Below, in pieces: positions 54,501 through 63,704 of a stretch of DNA of 64,000 bases. The position numbers and the translations under genes are program-made. The stretch covers positions 7,637,047 to 7,701,046 of the forward strand of contig OU452221.1 of the NCBI GenBank assembly GCA_911728455.2, read 5' to 3'. Position 1 is the stretch's first letter. Every line of letters starts with the position of its first letter. Below the pieces are notes generated by a model, which saw only the letters and a list, made by a program, of their open reading frames with translations, searched no databases and was not told the DNA's origin. This DNA comes from Marthasterias glacialis (Eukaryota > Echinodermata > Asteroidea > Forcipulatida > Asteriidae).

Positions 54501-56807
54501 TGGAAGGCGAGGAAAGATACCACTGCGCCAACCCGACCACCCAATTTGAACGGCTGGAAACATGTTTCCTTTGATACAAACGTATGTTAACAAACTTTTC
54601 CCTGTGAATATCAAATCAGGGAATATTCTTATCCCCGATGCAAAATTAACATCTATCATAATGGTTGCGGTACCCGCTGTTAGTGCTAATAGGATTCAAA
54701 CTGCCTCTAGCTGCCGCGCAATCTCAGTAGTCTAGTTGGTACGACATCTGCTCTAGAATGCCAGGGGTCGTGGGTTTGAATCCCACCCGAGGAATATGCC
54801 TGTGAGGTTCCTTTCATAGGACTCGGGAAAGTACTGAGTATACAGTGCTTTACACACATCGGTGTATGGGTAAAAAAAAAATAATAATAATATTCTTATC
54901 CCTGATGCAAAATTAACACCTCATATCAAAACAGTAACTCACTTTACACAGACTTCCTTCGCAGATTCAGCATTTTCAAACTTCAGTGCCAAGTACAACC
55001 GAAACTGCTGCGGCTGAAGACGTTGGTACAGGATACGGTTATGGTAACCCTTTTCGTGGAAATATGTACTGGGGGATAATATATAAAAAAAAAGTCATGA
55101 TGGAAATACAGTTTGTGGTAAGGAGCTGTTCAGAATAATCAATGAATAAAAGTTGTAATTTCTTTCTTTTTCAAAATTGTTTCGACCAACCCACCGAAAC
55201 CAAATCACTTTCTTAAATATTGATTGACTATTCAATACCATACACTGAAAGTAATGCCTTAAATGAAGCATTTTAGATCAATGCTCTGCGGCATGCTTAG
55301 ACCATTACGCCTCGACCTTAAGAAAAACGGGGGCAGGCCTTTGCTGGCCAAATCAGAGAAATCGAACAAGGGCATGCTGGCCAAGTTGGTAGTGACAGTA
55401 CAATATTTCTGAAGGGCATGCTGGCCAACTCGACAGGGCATTAGGCCAATGGCCTCGGTGGCCTCGGTTAAGATCAAGGCCTGGACCATTCCCAAACTTT
55501 CTCAACTCCCTTGGGAGCATACAACCCCAAGTACTAAGGGGTTAATCCAACTCAGGTTCCCATTTGTACATCTGGAGCAAGAGAAACAATTATGGTGAAG
55601 TGCCTTGCTCAAGGACATTAAGTGTCTTGGCCGGGAATCGACCCCACACTCTGATGATTCAGCAAACAGGACTCTAGTCTGATGCTATAGACCACTCGGC
55701 AATGACACGCCACAACAACGTGAGTTCTGATCATCCATAAAAAAATATTTCTGTCTGAAATACTTTCAGCGCCGTAACTAGGGTACAATTTTAGGGGGGC
55801 ACAAGGGGGGGCATAATTTTTCCTAGGGGGGCACTTTTGGCCAATTAAAACTGCAGTTTCCGTTTGTATTTTTCCCAAACAAGCCCCTTTTCAGCGCTCT
55901 TCTGAATTGTTGATGTAAAACAAAATACATTCTGCGAGTAAATAATGCAAAATAGTTTTAGAAGCATTGAAATTACTACATAAAAGCTCATAAAATGTAA
56001 CATTTTATTCTGGTATTTGTTCATCTCAAAGGTCCAGATTTCAAATGGGGGGACAGTTGAGGGGGCACGCCCCCCCCCTAGTTATACCACTGAGTAGTTT
56101 TACAGTTTAAAAGCATTTAAAGACCATAAATCATTGTTGCTTATTATTGTAATCCCAATCAGGGTTTTCCCAGGATTTTTCAAAAACCGTGGGGGCATTC
56201 TGGACCCAAAATTTGAAAATGTGGCTCGAAGCACACTAAATCGAAACCAGGTCCTCGGAATGTTTTCATTTGATGTTTATGTTTGGTTTGAAAAGCTCTA
56301 CCGTAACAATCTGGAGCATTCAAAATGGTTTCATGTTAATTGTGGGTTTTTTTTTTTAATTTGATTTTAAAATCTATAAAGAAAATTGAAAAAAAAAATC
56401 AACATTTGCACGTATCGTCCCAATACACTAGCCTGCGCATGGCAGGAACCTTGCAAATTATACCTCAATATGAATATGCACTAGAGGATGGGAAAGTGAA
56501 ACTATTTTTTTAAAAACCAGTGATGTATTTTCTTTTTCAAGGTTTGTTTTCATTCTGTTCAGCGCTTCTTTTTATAACCCACACAAACTTCTGGCAGACC
56601 CGCTGGATTAGTAACACTTTGGGGGTAAAATTACTTAATATTATCATTACAAAAACGGGAAAATTCTTTTTAACTCTGAGCAGTAAACCAATTCTCTCTA
56701 CAGTCTACATACCTGACATCTGATGGTTTGATGTCGTTGGCGAACCCGTTGAAGAAGATTGAGCAGGGGTCCCCCCCATTATTAGGCCCATCATACCCGG
56801 TTGCCAT
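33546..56807 (-). CDS. Periphilin-1-like protein with N-terminal RRM-like and RS-rich regions
   Basis: Exons recognised: 56807-56713, 55068-54943, 45264-45182, 42098-42056, 41865-41806, 40215-40111, 39372-39331, 36959-35871, 34530-34478, 33660-33546 (stop). The last two encode AYKQDCDTFATVVRMLIR and a segment with ALRENLTEIGQRCVQEL. These match the C-terminal helices of vertebrate periphilin-1, the HUSH-complex subunit that self-associates and binds TASOR. The first three exons encode an RRM-like fold: CSIFFNGF as an RNP2-type strand, then RLYLALKFENAESAKEV, then IIFGYKILLSFF. In between are RS repeats (RSRSRRRSRSSSS; RSQSRSRSSRSSRSSSRSR) and a 363-residue Ser/Pro-rich exon. The expected setting is nuclear chromatin or RNA silencing. 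Phase fails between 45182 (phase 1) and 42098 (needs phase 2), so a short exon is probably missing. Length is at least about 603 residues. A split into two genes is possible but less likely, because no start codon context appears near 42 kb. Confidence 0.75.
33900..34160 (+). pseudogene. LINE reverse-transcriptase tail remnant
   Basis: A frame reads FFSPRTSVLWNSLPVSCFP followed by VYKEFEQ. This echoes the FPRTSRLWNSLP...FP...FK pattern at the end of several non-LTR reverse transcriptases. It lies in the last intron of the periphilin-like gene. Confidence 0.5.
34604..34752. mobile_element. Family C-like MITE, divergent interior
   Basis: GGGTTGATTTCACAAAGCAC at the left and CTTTGTGAAATCGACCC at the right. 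The interior has AAGATTGAT / ATCAATCTT pairs and not the CTAGTCC words of the other two copies. Confidence 0.75.
34836..35190 (+). mobile_element. Composite SINE: S1 head plus a different 3' module
   Basis: GGCGTGTCGTGGGCCGAGCG, TCTGATCAGCAGAGTGTGGG and TTGAATCCCGG are S1-like. AGGAGTAAATGGGTAACCTG and ACTCGCAGCACCGGCTG match the module at 12030. A TTATTATTATTATTATTATT run follows. Confidence 0.7.
35460..35740 (+). mobile_element. SINE S2 copy interrupted by a small inverted-repeat insert
   Basis: S2 sequence (CATGTGTGTTAAGCACTGTA) resumes as TCGGTACTTTCCAGAGTCCT after an insert at about 35500-35670. The insert carries GTTTACACCACC / GGTGGTGTAAAAC arms. Confidence 0.7.
38383..38560. mobile_element. 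MITE-like family A, decayed copy (1 of 3 in cluster)
   Basis: ATAAGCAGGGAACCAGTCAC and TATTTTGGCTGGTTATTTAT identify it. Ends have drifted. Confidence 0.65.
38561..38753. mobile_element. MITE-like family A, decayed copy (2 of 3)
   Basis: AGATTTCATAAAGTTGACAT at the left, AACTTTATGAAATTGGGCTC at the right. The ends are clear while the interior has diverged. Confidence 0.65.
38748..38970. mobile_element. MITE-like family A, decayed copy (3 of 3)
   Basis: ACAGGTTACCAGCCAAAATG and TGTGGCTGGTACCCGAC match reverse-orientation copies. It ends in CACTGGGCCC. Confidence 0.55.
40325..40495. mobile_element. MITE-like family A copy
   Basis: GAGCAGGAGACCAGTCACAG, ATTTTGGCTGGCAATC and AGCATAATTTTGTTGTGC, ending GCAGCTCTGCGAAATAGGGC. 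Confidence 0.75.
42812..42960. repeat. Dispersed repeat E copy
   Basis: GATGTCATCATCACAATAAC, GGTTGCGCCATTTTTGGAG and CAAAATGGTGAGCGTGGCAC. Confidence 0.65.
43985..44137. repeat. Dispersed repeat E copy, reverse orientation
   Basis: GTGCCACGCTCACCATTTTG, CACTGTATAACACACCGAGA and CAACCAAGATTATGATGATG. Confidence 0.65.
44807..44935 (+). repeat. Two tandem copies of a roughly 65-bp unit
   Basis: Both units contain ATTTGAAACTTTG, ACGGTGGAGAT, AATCTAGTTA and GTGACAC.ATGTAC. A distant relative lies near 45040-45075. Confidence 0.75.
45365..45625 (-). mobile_element. SINE S3, reverse orientation
   Basis: TCTGGTAATGAAACCAAGGG, AGTTTTAGATGTGGGAGG, AGGTAGGGACTGAAAACCCA and AACCACTGAGCCAACCTGAA are the mirror of S3. 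Confidence 0.8.
45665..46084 (-). mobile_element. SINE S3, reverse orientation, split by an insertion
   Basis: S3 sequence up to CCATAGGCCTGAAGAT resumes at GTGTAGAGAAGAC after a family D element. It ends CACTGAGCCAAACTGAATGC. Confidence 0.8.
45742..45885. mobile_element. Family D MITE nested in SINE S3
   Basis: TTGGTCGGATCCGAACTGG at the left, CAATTCGGATATGGCCTTAG at the right, with GGCTACAGCTACGGCTACGG mirrored by CCGTAGCCATAGCCGTC inside. Confidence 0.75.
47095..47530. repeat. Two diverged direct copies of a roughly 170-bp unit
   Basis: CAAATGTCATGAATAAGGTA at 47155 and CAATGTCATGAATAAGGTAA at about 47435. Each is followed by TAGGACTGT and a TATAAAATAAT...TGTACCCAT block. Confidence 0.7.
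47884..47955 (-). tRNA. tRNA-Asn(GTT)-like sequence, probable pseudogene
   Basis: A 72-base cloverleaf can be drawn: acceptor GGCTGGA / TCCAGTC, D-stem GCTC / GAGT, anticodon stem TCGGT / ACCGG with loop ACGTTAA, and T-arm GCAGG TTCAAAT CCCGC with one A-C mismatch. The anticodon would be GTT (Asn). Position 33 is C where U is near-universal, and it lies inside a transposable element, so I read it as a tRNA-derived relic. Confidence 0.45.
48000..48013. repeat. Run of 14 G
   Basis: An uninterrupted G run inside the TTAA-flanked element. Confidence 0.85.
48372..50765. other. Intron DNA without recognised features
   Basis: AT-rich intron of the periphilin-like gene. Short open frames near 49040-49340 lack splice context or a known family. 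No clear repeats seen. Confidence 0.45.
50766..50930. repeat. 165-bp near-perfect hairpin
   Basis: Arms carry ACAAATATTGACTGCTT, GGCGTAGTAAAACTA, AGGTGATCCCCG and CAGCCTATCTTCCC and are mirrored up to GCAGTCAATATTTGT. The turn is near CGGCTCTGCCTCG at 50840-50853. Confidence 0.9.
51665..51950 (+). repeat. Dispersed repeat F copy
   Basis: ACGAATGTGAACATTCCTGA, CCTTATTCTAGACCCGGAAC, ATCACCAGAAATACAAAACT and GATTTTGAGAAAATCCTGA. The last block also occurs alone at 6152-6180. Confidence 0.65.
52275..52471. mobile_element. MITE-like family A copy
   Basis: Ends GGCCCAATTTCATAGAGCTG and AGCAGCTCTATGAAATTGGG are the best-kept inverted repeat of the family. Confidence 0.85.
52611..52634. repeat. ATTC microsatellite
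   Basis: Six ATTC units in a row. Confidence 0.9.
52911..53012 (+). repeat. tRNA-like SINE fragment, family S4
   Basis: CATTGCTCAGTTGCTAGAGC (A-box-like) and TTTTCTTTGTTCACCCAAAA, the tail shared with 26840-26945. Confidence 0.5.
54285..54542 (-). mobile_element. SINE S3, reverse orientation
   Basis: TCTGGTTGTGAAGCCAAGGA, AGTTTTAGATAAGGGAGG, AATCAGGTAGGAACTGAAAA and CGGGATTCGAACCGGGG. Confidence 0.8.
54665..54880 (-). mobile_element. SINE S2, reverse orientation
   Basis: GATTCAAACTGCCTCTAGCT, TGGGTTTGAATCCCACC, CTCGGGAAAGTACTGAGTAT and ACACATCGGTGTATGGG. It is 63 bases 3' (transcript sense) of the RRM exon ending at 54943. Confidence 0.8.
55540..55715 (-). mobile_element. SINE S1, reverse orientation, head part
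   Basis: GTGCCTTGCTCAAGGACATT, CCGGGAATCGACCCCACAC and CCACTCGGCAATGACACGCC. Confidence 0.7.
55770..56095. mobile_element. Inverted-repeat element with GTAACTAGGG ends
   Basis: CGTAACTAGGGTACAATTTT with several GGGGGGGCAC runs on the left, and GGGGGCACGCCCCCCC then CTAGTTATACCAC on the right. Single-ended relatives lie at about 2825-2880 and 3545-3600. Confidence 0.6.
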
Positions 56808-57212
56808 TGCAATGAGTCACGTCTCCCTCACCTCAGTTACACTACTCCCAAGAAGCTAGAAAAATACAACACAAACAATTTTTTAGTTTTCCTACTGTCT
56901 TCGTGCAAAAAGAATAAAGTCACTTTGTTACTTGAGATTATAAAACACGCTTACTGTGTGTATGTTCATACAAGTACAATGATATTTTTCCTGTTTAAAT
57001 ATGGTTGAAACTGTAAAATTTGAATCAAAATTGTATTATTTGTTGAGACACGCTATTGCAATGCAATTTATAGACCTAAGAGTTTTGTTGTCTTCAAACC
57101 TTCCAACATGTACATTTGGTAGTATTTCCAGTGAGTTGACCAACGATTTGAAAACATTCTACTAGGTTCTGTTTAGTGTATGGGTAGCAAAACTAAGCAG
57201 AGAACTGCATGT

Positions 57213-57530
57213 AACTGTGTACAAATGCATTCACCACATGATATCATATTGCAGGCTGACAAAAAAAAAAAAACACAGTGGATGATACTGAATGGTCAGA
57301 CAGTAGGAGGGTTGACTATAATAATGTTTAGCATTTAGATGATATCAATATTGCAGGCTGACATAGTTTATCGATCATTTAAAACCACTGTGGATGTTAT
57401 TGAATGGTCAGACAGTAGGAGGGTTGACTGTATACTGTGTAGACACATTCACCACGTATAGCAGGCTGACATAGTGCATCTATCATTCAAAACAACAGTG
57501 GATATATTGAATGGTCAGACAGTAGTACTA
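57213..57530 (+). repeat. Minisatellite M, about 3 units
   Basis: Three rounds of GCATTCACCACATGATATCA-like start and GAATGGTCAGACAGTAGGAG-like end. It lies between the head-to-head genes. Confidence 0.85.
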
Positions 57531-58525
57531 GTAGTACTACGTAGGAGAATAATAGAATTACAACAGATTATACAATGTATTGAGCACAATGCTAATGTGA
57601 CTGGGTAGAAATAGATTGTGTTTATGTTAGAGTTGATTACCTATCTACTGTTTATACATGTATTTCCCCCTCAAGTTCTTCTAGCACTGCTTTGGGTAAC
57701 TTCTTAAAAATCCCTTGTAATAAACAAGTAACCCTCTTATCAAAGAGCAAGGACATTATGTAATAATAATTTTTTTTTTTTTTATATAATTTTGGGAGGC
57801 TTATCATCCTTACTCGCAGCTGAGAAGCTGAATTGCGAAGGACGCGGCTACACGTGTTCGAGCTGCAGGCATTCAAGGGCGCCCTTGGCAGCCAGCCACA
57901 TCAACCCATATATGACCACGGAGCACAGCCTGAGATCGAAAGTGTTTGGTTTTTCGGGAGGGAGGAAAACCGGATGGTCTGGAGAAAAACCCTCGTGGCA
58001 CAGGAGAGAACTAATGCACAACTCTACTCACATCATGGCCTTAGCCGGGAATCGAACCAGGGACACATTGGTGAGAGGCGAGCGCTTTACGCACAAGCCA
58101 CCCATGCCATCCTTGGTAGTGTGGTTAGTCACCCCTTGCAATTAATCTAAGACAGCAGCTTGGCAGTGGAAGAGGAACATCACATTTTTTAGTTCTCCAA
58201 TAGCTTTATCCAATTGCAAGTTTTGTCTGTTCAAGTTATCACTGCTATGGACTCTGTTTCAAGCCGTTTTAATTTTGACATTTCTGACGTGTTTTTGGTC
58301 TTGGTTTATTTTTTACTGTGTTTTAACTGTGTTTTCTTTGATTAAGTTTGGGTTTCAAAAAGATAATTTTAAGGTTTAGGTTCATCATTTTGAAGATGTT
58401 TTGTTACTGGTTCACCAATAGGCCTAAAGTAACTTCTTCTTTTTTAATTTGTTAAGGAAACCTACAATCTTGAGTCACTGTCCTACTTCTCGCATAGATC
58501 TACGAACACTAACAGGTGCTCGAGG

Positions 58526-58600
58526 AGTTGCGATGATCGGAACCCTGCATCCTCCGGTCTCCTACCGTCGGGAGGATGGAGGGTTACAATCATCGCAACT
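58526..58600. repeat. Hairpin family H, copy 3
   Basis: AGTTGCGATGATCGGAACCC arm mirrored by GGGTTACAATCATCGCAACT, with TCCTCC / GGAGGA inner stem. Confidence 0.9.
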
Positions 58601-58759
58601 AGAGCTCGCCATTAGGTTCATCATTTTCAAGATGTTTTGTTTCTGGTTCACCAATAGGCCTAAAGTAACTTTTGTTTTAAACTTGTTAAGGAAACCTACA
58701 ATCTTGAGTCACTGTCCTACTTCTCGCATAGCTCCACGAACACTAACAGGTGCTCGAGG

Positions 58760-58834
58760 AGTTGCGATGATCGGAACCCTCCATCCTCCGGTCTCCTACC
58801 GTCGGGAGGATGGAGGGTTACAATCATCGCAACT
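58760..58834. repeat. Hairpin family H, copy 4
   Basis: Same as copy 3 apart from CTCCATCC in place of CTGCATCC in the left arm, so it pairs slightly better. Confidence 0.9.
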
Positions 58835-59082
58835 AGAGCTCGAGATGCAATACAAAAAAATTAAAAATCTAAAAATCTACAAACTAAATTTACAACTTAA
58901 AACAGGTCCCTTCAAACTTAAAAAGCTTTAACAAATGTAAACAAATGCAATAGTAATGAGACTATTTTACATAAAAAGACTGTGATGTTTTAACTTATAA
59001 ATAGTTACGCTGATATGGACATGAAATGATTAAAACCTTATCCTCATATTTCACAGTTCTACATCTGTTCTTGTTATTGTTC

Positions 59083-59155
59083 GTTGTGACGATTGTCAAT
59101 CCTCCTCCCTGACAATCCCGGACAGGACCTATGGAGGATTGCGACCATCACAACT
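59083..59155. repeat. Hairpin family H, copy 5 (diverged)
   Basis: GTTGTGACGATTGTCAATCC mirrored by GGATTGCGACCATCACAAC. The outer shape is kept while the bases have changed on both arms. Confidence 0.7.
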
Positions 59156-59159
59156 AAGT

Positions 59160-61240
59160 TCTCCACTTTCAGCTAACAAAAAACAACAATCCAATGAGTG
59201 AGCTAATTAGTGTATGAGGGAATGCAAGTTAAAATTATTAACTTTCCTTGAAAAAAATTCACCATTTTGAAATTAAAAAGTGTTGAACCTTAGTGTGCTT
59301 TTTTAGCCTCAATGAATGATTGATGAATAGTGCCAATCAATACACTGAATTCCCTCTTTTGGCACTTGCCTGGGAACAATGGGCAAGGGGAAGGAGAAAT
59401 ATTTATTATTCATGGGGCTAAATAAATCATCAACACAAGCTTCTTACAACATGTCCAAGTCTTATAAAGATGTATTTCTAATAATAACATTACTTTAGGG
59501 CAGGCCTATTGATTAATAATGAATATCAGAATATTATGAAGTAATATGAAAAACGAATAAACTCACTCTTCAGTTAATTGAGAAAACTGTGCTAGTTCGG
59601 CTGTTTGGATTGAAGTGCAGATCGAATTCCTTGATCAGGGGTTACCGAGCAAGACCACCGAACTTCAGAAGTTAACAACAGGAGAAAAGAAATTTAATTC
59701 GCATTTCTACAGTACAGCAGTGCATGCCCTGAGCAGTGCGGCATAGCAGCGAATGCATAACAAAATAATGTCATTACAATGGCCAGTACCAATGTTTTTC
59801 TGTGTTGTGTCTGGCGTTTACAATCTGCCAATCCATGTGACTCAAGCCGTGACACACGGGTCATTAACACAGTCCCTTTGACCTCTGACAAGTCCAGTGG
59901 TTGATACTCAAAAGAACATTCCAAATCACAAACAAAAGTCACGGAAAAGATCCGGGCAGCACCGTTGTCATTCATAGAGCTAGTACAGGCGGTTGGTGGC
60001 GCTTTTGTGTCTGGGTACTTTTCCAAACATACGTTGCTCGTGCATAAAGATCCGAAGTAAGTACCCTGCAAAGACAAATTTCAACTTGAACTAGTCCTTC
60101 CTCCATATTTCTCTGGAAGCTAAAAACTACGTTGCAACTCGGCAATGAATAATTGGATTTTCAAGCGTAAGATACCGCAAAAACGAAAAATAGGGAGAAT
60201 AAACTCAAAGCAGTGTAGCGAGTCTACTTATTACTTCATTCATGACTATTGTTTACTTCGGATCCTTATGTACGAGCTACCATCGACCCGTGGCGTTTGG
60301 AAAGTGATAACAACAGAAGACGTTTTCGAAAGTTCAGAGAGTAAATACGTGTACCTGTTGACGCTTAAAAAGTTGACATCTGTTAACAAATCAAACTGTA
60401 AGTAGAAAGCAATTAAATTAATACACTTTAGGTGCTGGCTGGCAGGGATAGCCACTGCATCTGTCTGGACATTTTAATCTTTATGTTTTTTTTTTTTATT
60501 AATAATTAATAACTAAAATTTTAATAACTTGAAAATCAAGAAGGATGGCCGAAATCGGAAATAGAAAAAATGCCGAACCCAACCACCACTTTTTCACTCT
60601 TTAAGAGTAAGACTATAATTGTGTGATGAGTGACGAAAAACTTAATCATACCTTATGACCTTAATGAACGAGAAACTTTACTGTTTTTGTCGTAATAAAT
60701 TTCAAAGGCAGTGGAAATTTTACTGGCAATGCCAAATCATCCAAATGACCAAAATAATAAACAACAAAATAAGAATCATCATATATTTTTCGGGACAGAA
60801 AAAAATAGACAAAAAGGCAGTTTGTGATTCGATTGCAGAACTTTACGTGTGAAAGGTGGTAGCACTAGCATAGCTCGACTTGTATGAGAACGTGGTCGAA
60901 ATATCCGTTAATTTAATACCTTATGTAATGTAGGCTAGTCGTGTATGTGTCAAAAAGGGCACCATACGATCTGCTGGAGAAATATCGTTTCACATCATCT
61001 GGAAATTTGCAAAATTTTATCACATGGTTTGCCGTATCTCTTATCTTTAGGTCTGAGGGCTGTGACCAAGAGCTACATGTACAATGATCACATAGCTTAA
61101 AGGGAGTAGCCCAGCTTGGATGATCTTTGTTATACACTACGGTATACCGTGTACAATTTACACAATGACAGCCACAGTGAAATGGAAACAGACACCCTAC
61201 CACCAAGGCCTAACTCTTTGGTTTACATTTTTCTCAACAG
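59160..61240. other. Upstream of CYP20A1: no supported gene
   Basis: Contains a 127-codon open frame on the minus strand (59694-60077) with no recognised domain. Non-coding 5' exons of either flanking gene could lie here. Confidence 0.4.
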
Positions 61241-61281
61241 TACAGGCCCACAGCACACCAAGACTCACGATCAGCTCCAGA

Positions 61282-63292
61282 ATGCTTGCCTTTGCAATCT
61301 TTGCTGTGACGTTTGTAGTTGTTTTGATAGCAGCAGTGATCTACTTGTATCCTGTAAGTCTTTTAGGTTATCCCGAATTTGCCCAAAATATCAATTTAAA
61401 AATGTAAGGCGTTTCATTTTTACAAATATGCATGCCTGCTTCAACGTAACCTCAAAGTTACATAGGCCTGTGCAAAAAAGGGAAAAAAGCTGGAACATTG
61501 AATTTGCCTGGAAGAAAATGTTCAAGTACATGTATCTCAATTACCAGATGGAAAAAGTCTGCAGGAAACTCTCTGAGGGGAACCAGGGCCATGGCAAATG
61601 CAACAACTGCAATGGCTTCAGTAATGAAATATCCAGGCCCGTCACTGGTAGTAGGGCCAGCAGCATGTGGGAATGTTATACCCTGGCCAGCATTGTATGA
61701 ACATGTGTTTGAATTGCCAGTAATAGTAATTGTTCAAGATCAGTGTGGTAACAGAATGCTGTGTTGAAATGCACATTGAGTTTGTATCGTTTAATGGCGT
61801 GTCATGGCCGAGGGGATGAGAACACCGAACTCAAGCTCTGGTGTTTCTGATCAGCAGAGTGTGGGTTCGAGTCCCGGTCTTGACACTTGTGTCCTTAAGC
61901 AAGACACTTAACCATTATTGATGCGTCCTTCGGATGGGACGTAAAGCCGTAGGTCCCTTGTGTTGTCTAATGCACGTAAAAAGAACCCAGTGCACTTATC
62001 GAAAAGAGAAGGGGTTCGCCCCGGTGTTCCTAGTTTGATCGACTGCAGATTGTGCCACAGAACCTTGTAAACCGTTACATGGTGCTATGTAAAGGGAACA
62101 GGTCTCATACTTCAAAACATAACTCTGCATACCTGAGTGCTTTGAGACGCTCATCGTGTGTGATCAAGCGCTATATAAGAACTGTGTATTATTATAATGT
62201 CCCTATTCATTTCATTTCAGGGCTCAACTAAGACAAGCACTATCCCTGGTATGGATCCAACAGATCCAAGGTAAGGGTGGAGTAATTTTTTTATTGGCAG
62301 CGTGTACAGCCTTGCTCAGATAGAAACGTATACAAGTCTTGCCCACCACAAATCTAAATACTAACCTGGTGCCCATTAAAATCTTCAAATATGAATGTCC
62401 TTCATAGAGGTGCCCATTATTTAGGAAGAACTGCCTTGCTCAGTTTGCCCAAGAATCTGGCGTGAACTTCTGTGTCAATTTGTGGTTACTATTTTACAAT
62501 TTAATTCACTCAGGCATAAAAACTTACATTTGTGTTATAGATTAAAATCAAAGCTAACTGTTCGTGTGATGGTCAGGCTCAGAGCCGAAGGAAACAGGGG
62601 AAGTAGAGTACGATGGAAGGAAGCAGGACAGTGTGCATTGTAGATTGAGGGAAAACATGGCACAGTAGATGTAAACTAGACTGAGTATTTGGACTATGTT
62701 CTTTTATACTTGTGGAGTGTCTTTTTTTTTTTTTCGAGCAGTCAGGTGCACCGGGCCCAAGCTCTGGCATTAGTTATCAGAGTGATGGTTCAGGCAGCGG
62801 TCATAGCACTTATGTCTCTAAAACAAGACACAAAACCTTAATTGCTTCATAGGTGTGGGCTGCTGATGGAATAAAACCTGCCCTATTGCGCAGAAACAAG
62901 ACATGATGAGATATAAACGCAAGTCTCTTCCCAGCACAGCTAAGAACAGGGAGGGGTAAATGAAAACGGTGCAAGAAAAACATTACTGCTTTTTCCCCAT
63001 CCTGGGTTTCATAATTCAAAATAGCTCTGTATACCTGTCGTGAAATAATGAGGACGTTGAGATGCCTGCAGATAAAGTGCTATAAGAATTGTGTATTATT
63101 ATTATTATTATTACTTGTATAGAGAGGGCAACTTTCCGGATATTGGTGCTGCAGGTAGCATGCATGAGTTCCTTGTGAGATTACATGAGACTTACGGGAC
63201 AATAGCATCCTTCTGGTTTGGTACAAAGTTCACTGTCAGTATCGCTTCACCAGAGCTCTTCAAGGAGCACATGGGAGTATTTGATCGTCCAC
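61282..63292 (+). CDS. CYP20A1: Cytochrome P450 family 20, 5' part (first three coding exons)
   Basis: Exons 61282-61353, 62221-62270 and 63123-63292 join in phase to give the first 97 residues; the exon ends one base into a codon and the next lies beyond the window. The N-terminus MLAFAIFAVTFVVVLIAAVI followed by YLYP is a membrane anchor that closely follows vertebrate CYP20A1. Next come IPGMDPTDPR, then EGNFPDIGAAGSMHEFLVRL and YGTIASFWFGTKFTVSIASP, the start of the P450 fold. The haem-binding Cys would be in the unseen C-terminal half. CYP20A1 is an orphan, ER-anchored P450 with no settled substrate. Met 61282 is chosen by alignment to the family, although the frame stays open upstream. 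A polypyrimidine tract with AG at 61239-61240 suggests this exon begins there after a non-coding 5' exon. The gene is head to head with the periphilin-like gene. Confidence 0.9.
61797..62200 (+). mobile_element. SINE S1, longest copy
   Basis: GCGTGTCATGGCCGAGGGGA, GTGGGTTCGAGTCCCGG (B-box-like), AGCAAGACACTTAACCATTA, AAAAAGAACCCAGTGCACTT and AAGCGCTATATAAGAACTGT, ending in TATTATTAT. It lies in CYP20A1 intron 1, ending about 20 bases before exon 2. Confidence 0.85.
62372..62645 (+). repeat. Dispersed repeat G, copy in CYP20A1 intron 2
   Basis: TGCCCATTAAAATCTTCAAA, CATAGAGGTGCCCATTATTT, GATTAAAATCAAAGCTAACT and GAAGCAGGACAGTGTGCATT are shared with 63705-64000. Confidence 0.85.
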
Positions 63293-63704
63293 GTAAGTAA
63301 AATGTTTGTCATCAACATCCGGCATGGACTTGCGTCCGTGGCCGCCTTGTCCTCAGGTTGTAATGGGGGGCGCATTCCTGGGGTCGCTGCCATCACCTGT
63401 TGTCTTTCAATCGCTGCTTTTCTTGGATCTTCAGCACTCCTGCCACTCCACTTTGTTACATTGTCCACCCAGCACAGCTTTAGGGCGACCTCTGCCATGT
63501 GGCTTTGATGTAAAGGAAACTGTGTGTAGCTTTACCCTCGCTTTAACACAAGTTGACTCGCATTTTTTAGAATCGAAGTTTCAGATTTGCGGCATCCTCG
63601 TTTTCATCACCAGAGATAGGTTTCACAAAACAACTTCCAACTTCCAGGCCTGATGCTTCACGGGAGCAAGGGAGGCAGTTGCTTCATGCCCCTACTCATT
63701 GCCA

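Larger units (their letters stand above)
58375..58844 (+). repeat. Tandem duplication of a roughly 235-bp unit containing hairpin H
   Basis: Both units share GGTTCACCAATAGGCCTAAA, AATCTTGAGTCACTGTCCTA and AACACTAACAGGTGCTCGAG, then a family H hairpin. They differ by a few percent. Confidence 0.9.

Noticed and set aside
57210..57530. CRISPR-like array
   Set aside because: Units are continuous tandem repeats without unique spacers, in an animal genome.
58449..58931. 160-codon open frame with an internal repeat
   Set aside because: Made entirely by the tandem 235-bp repeat with its hairpins.
59694..60077. 127-codon minus-strand open frame with a hydrophobic stretch near its end
   Set aside because: No recognised domain or splice context. 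It could overlap a 5' exon of the periphilin-like gene, but nothing supports coding.
61116..61700. 194-codon open frame over the CYP20A1 start
   Set aside because: Different frame from the true exon and runs through its donor; a chance frame.
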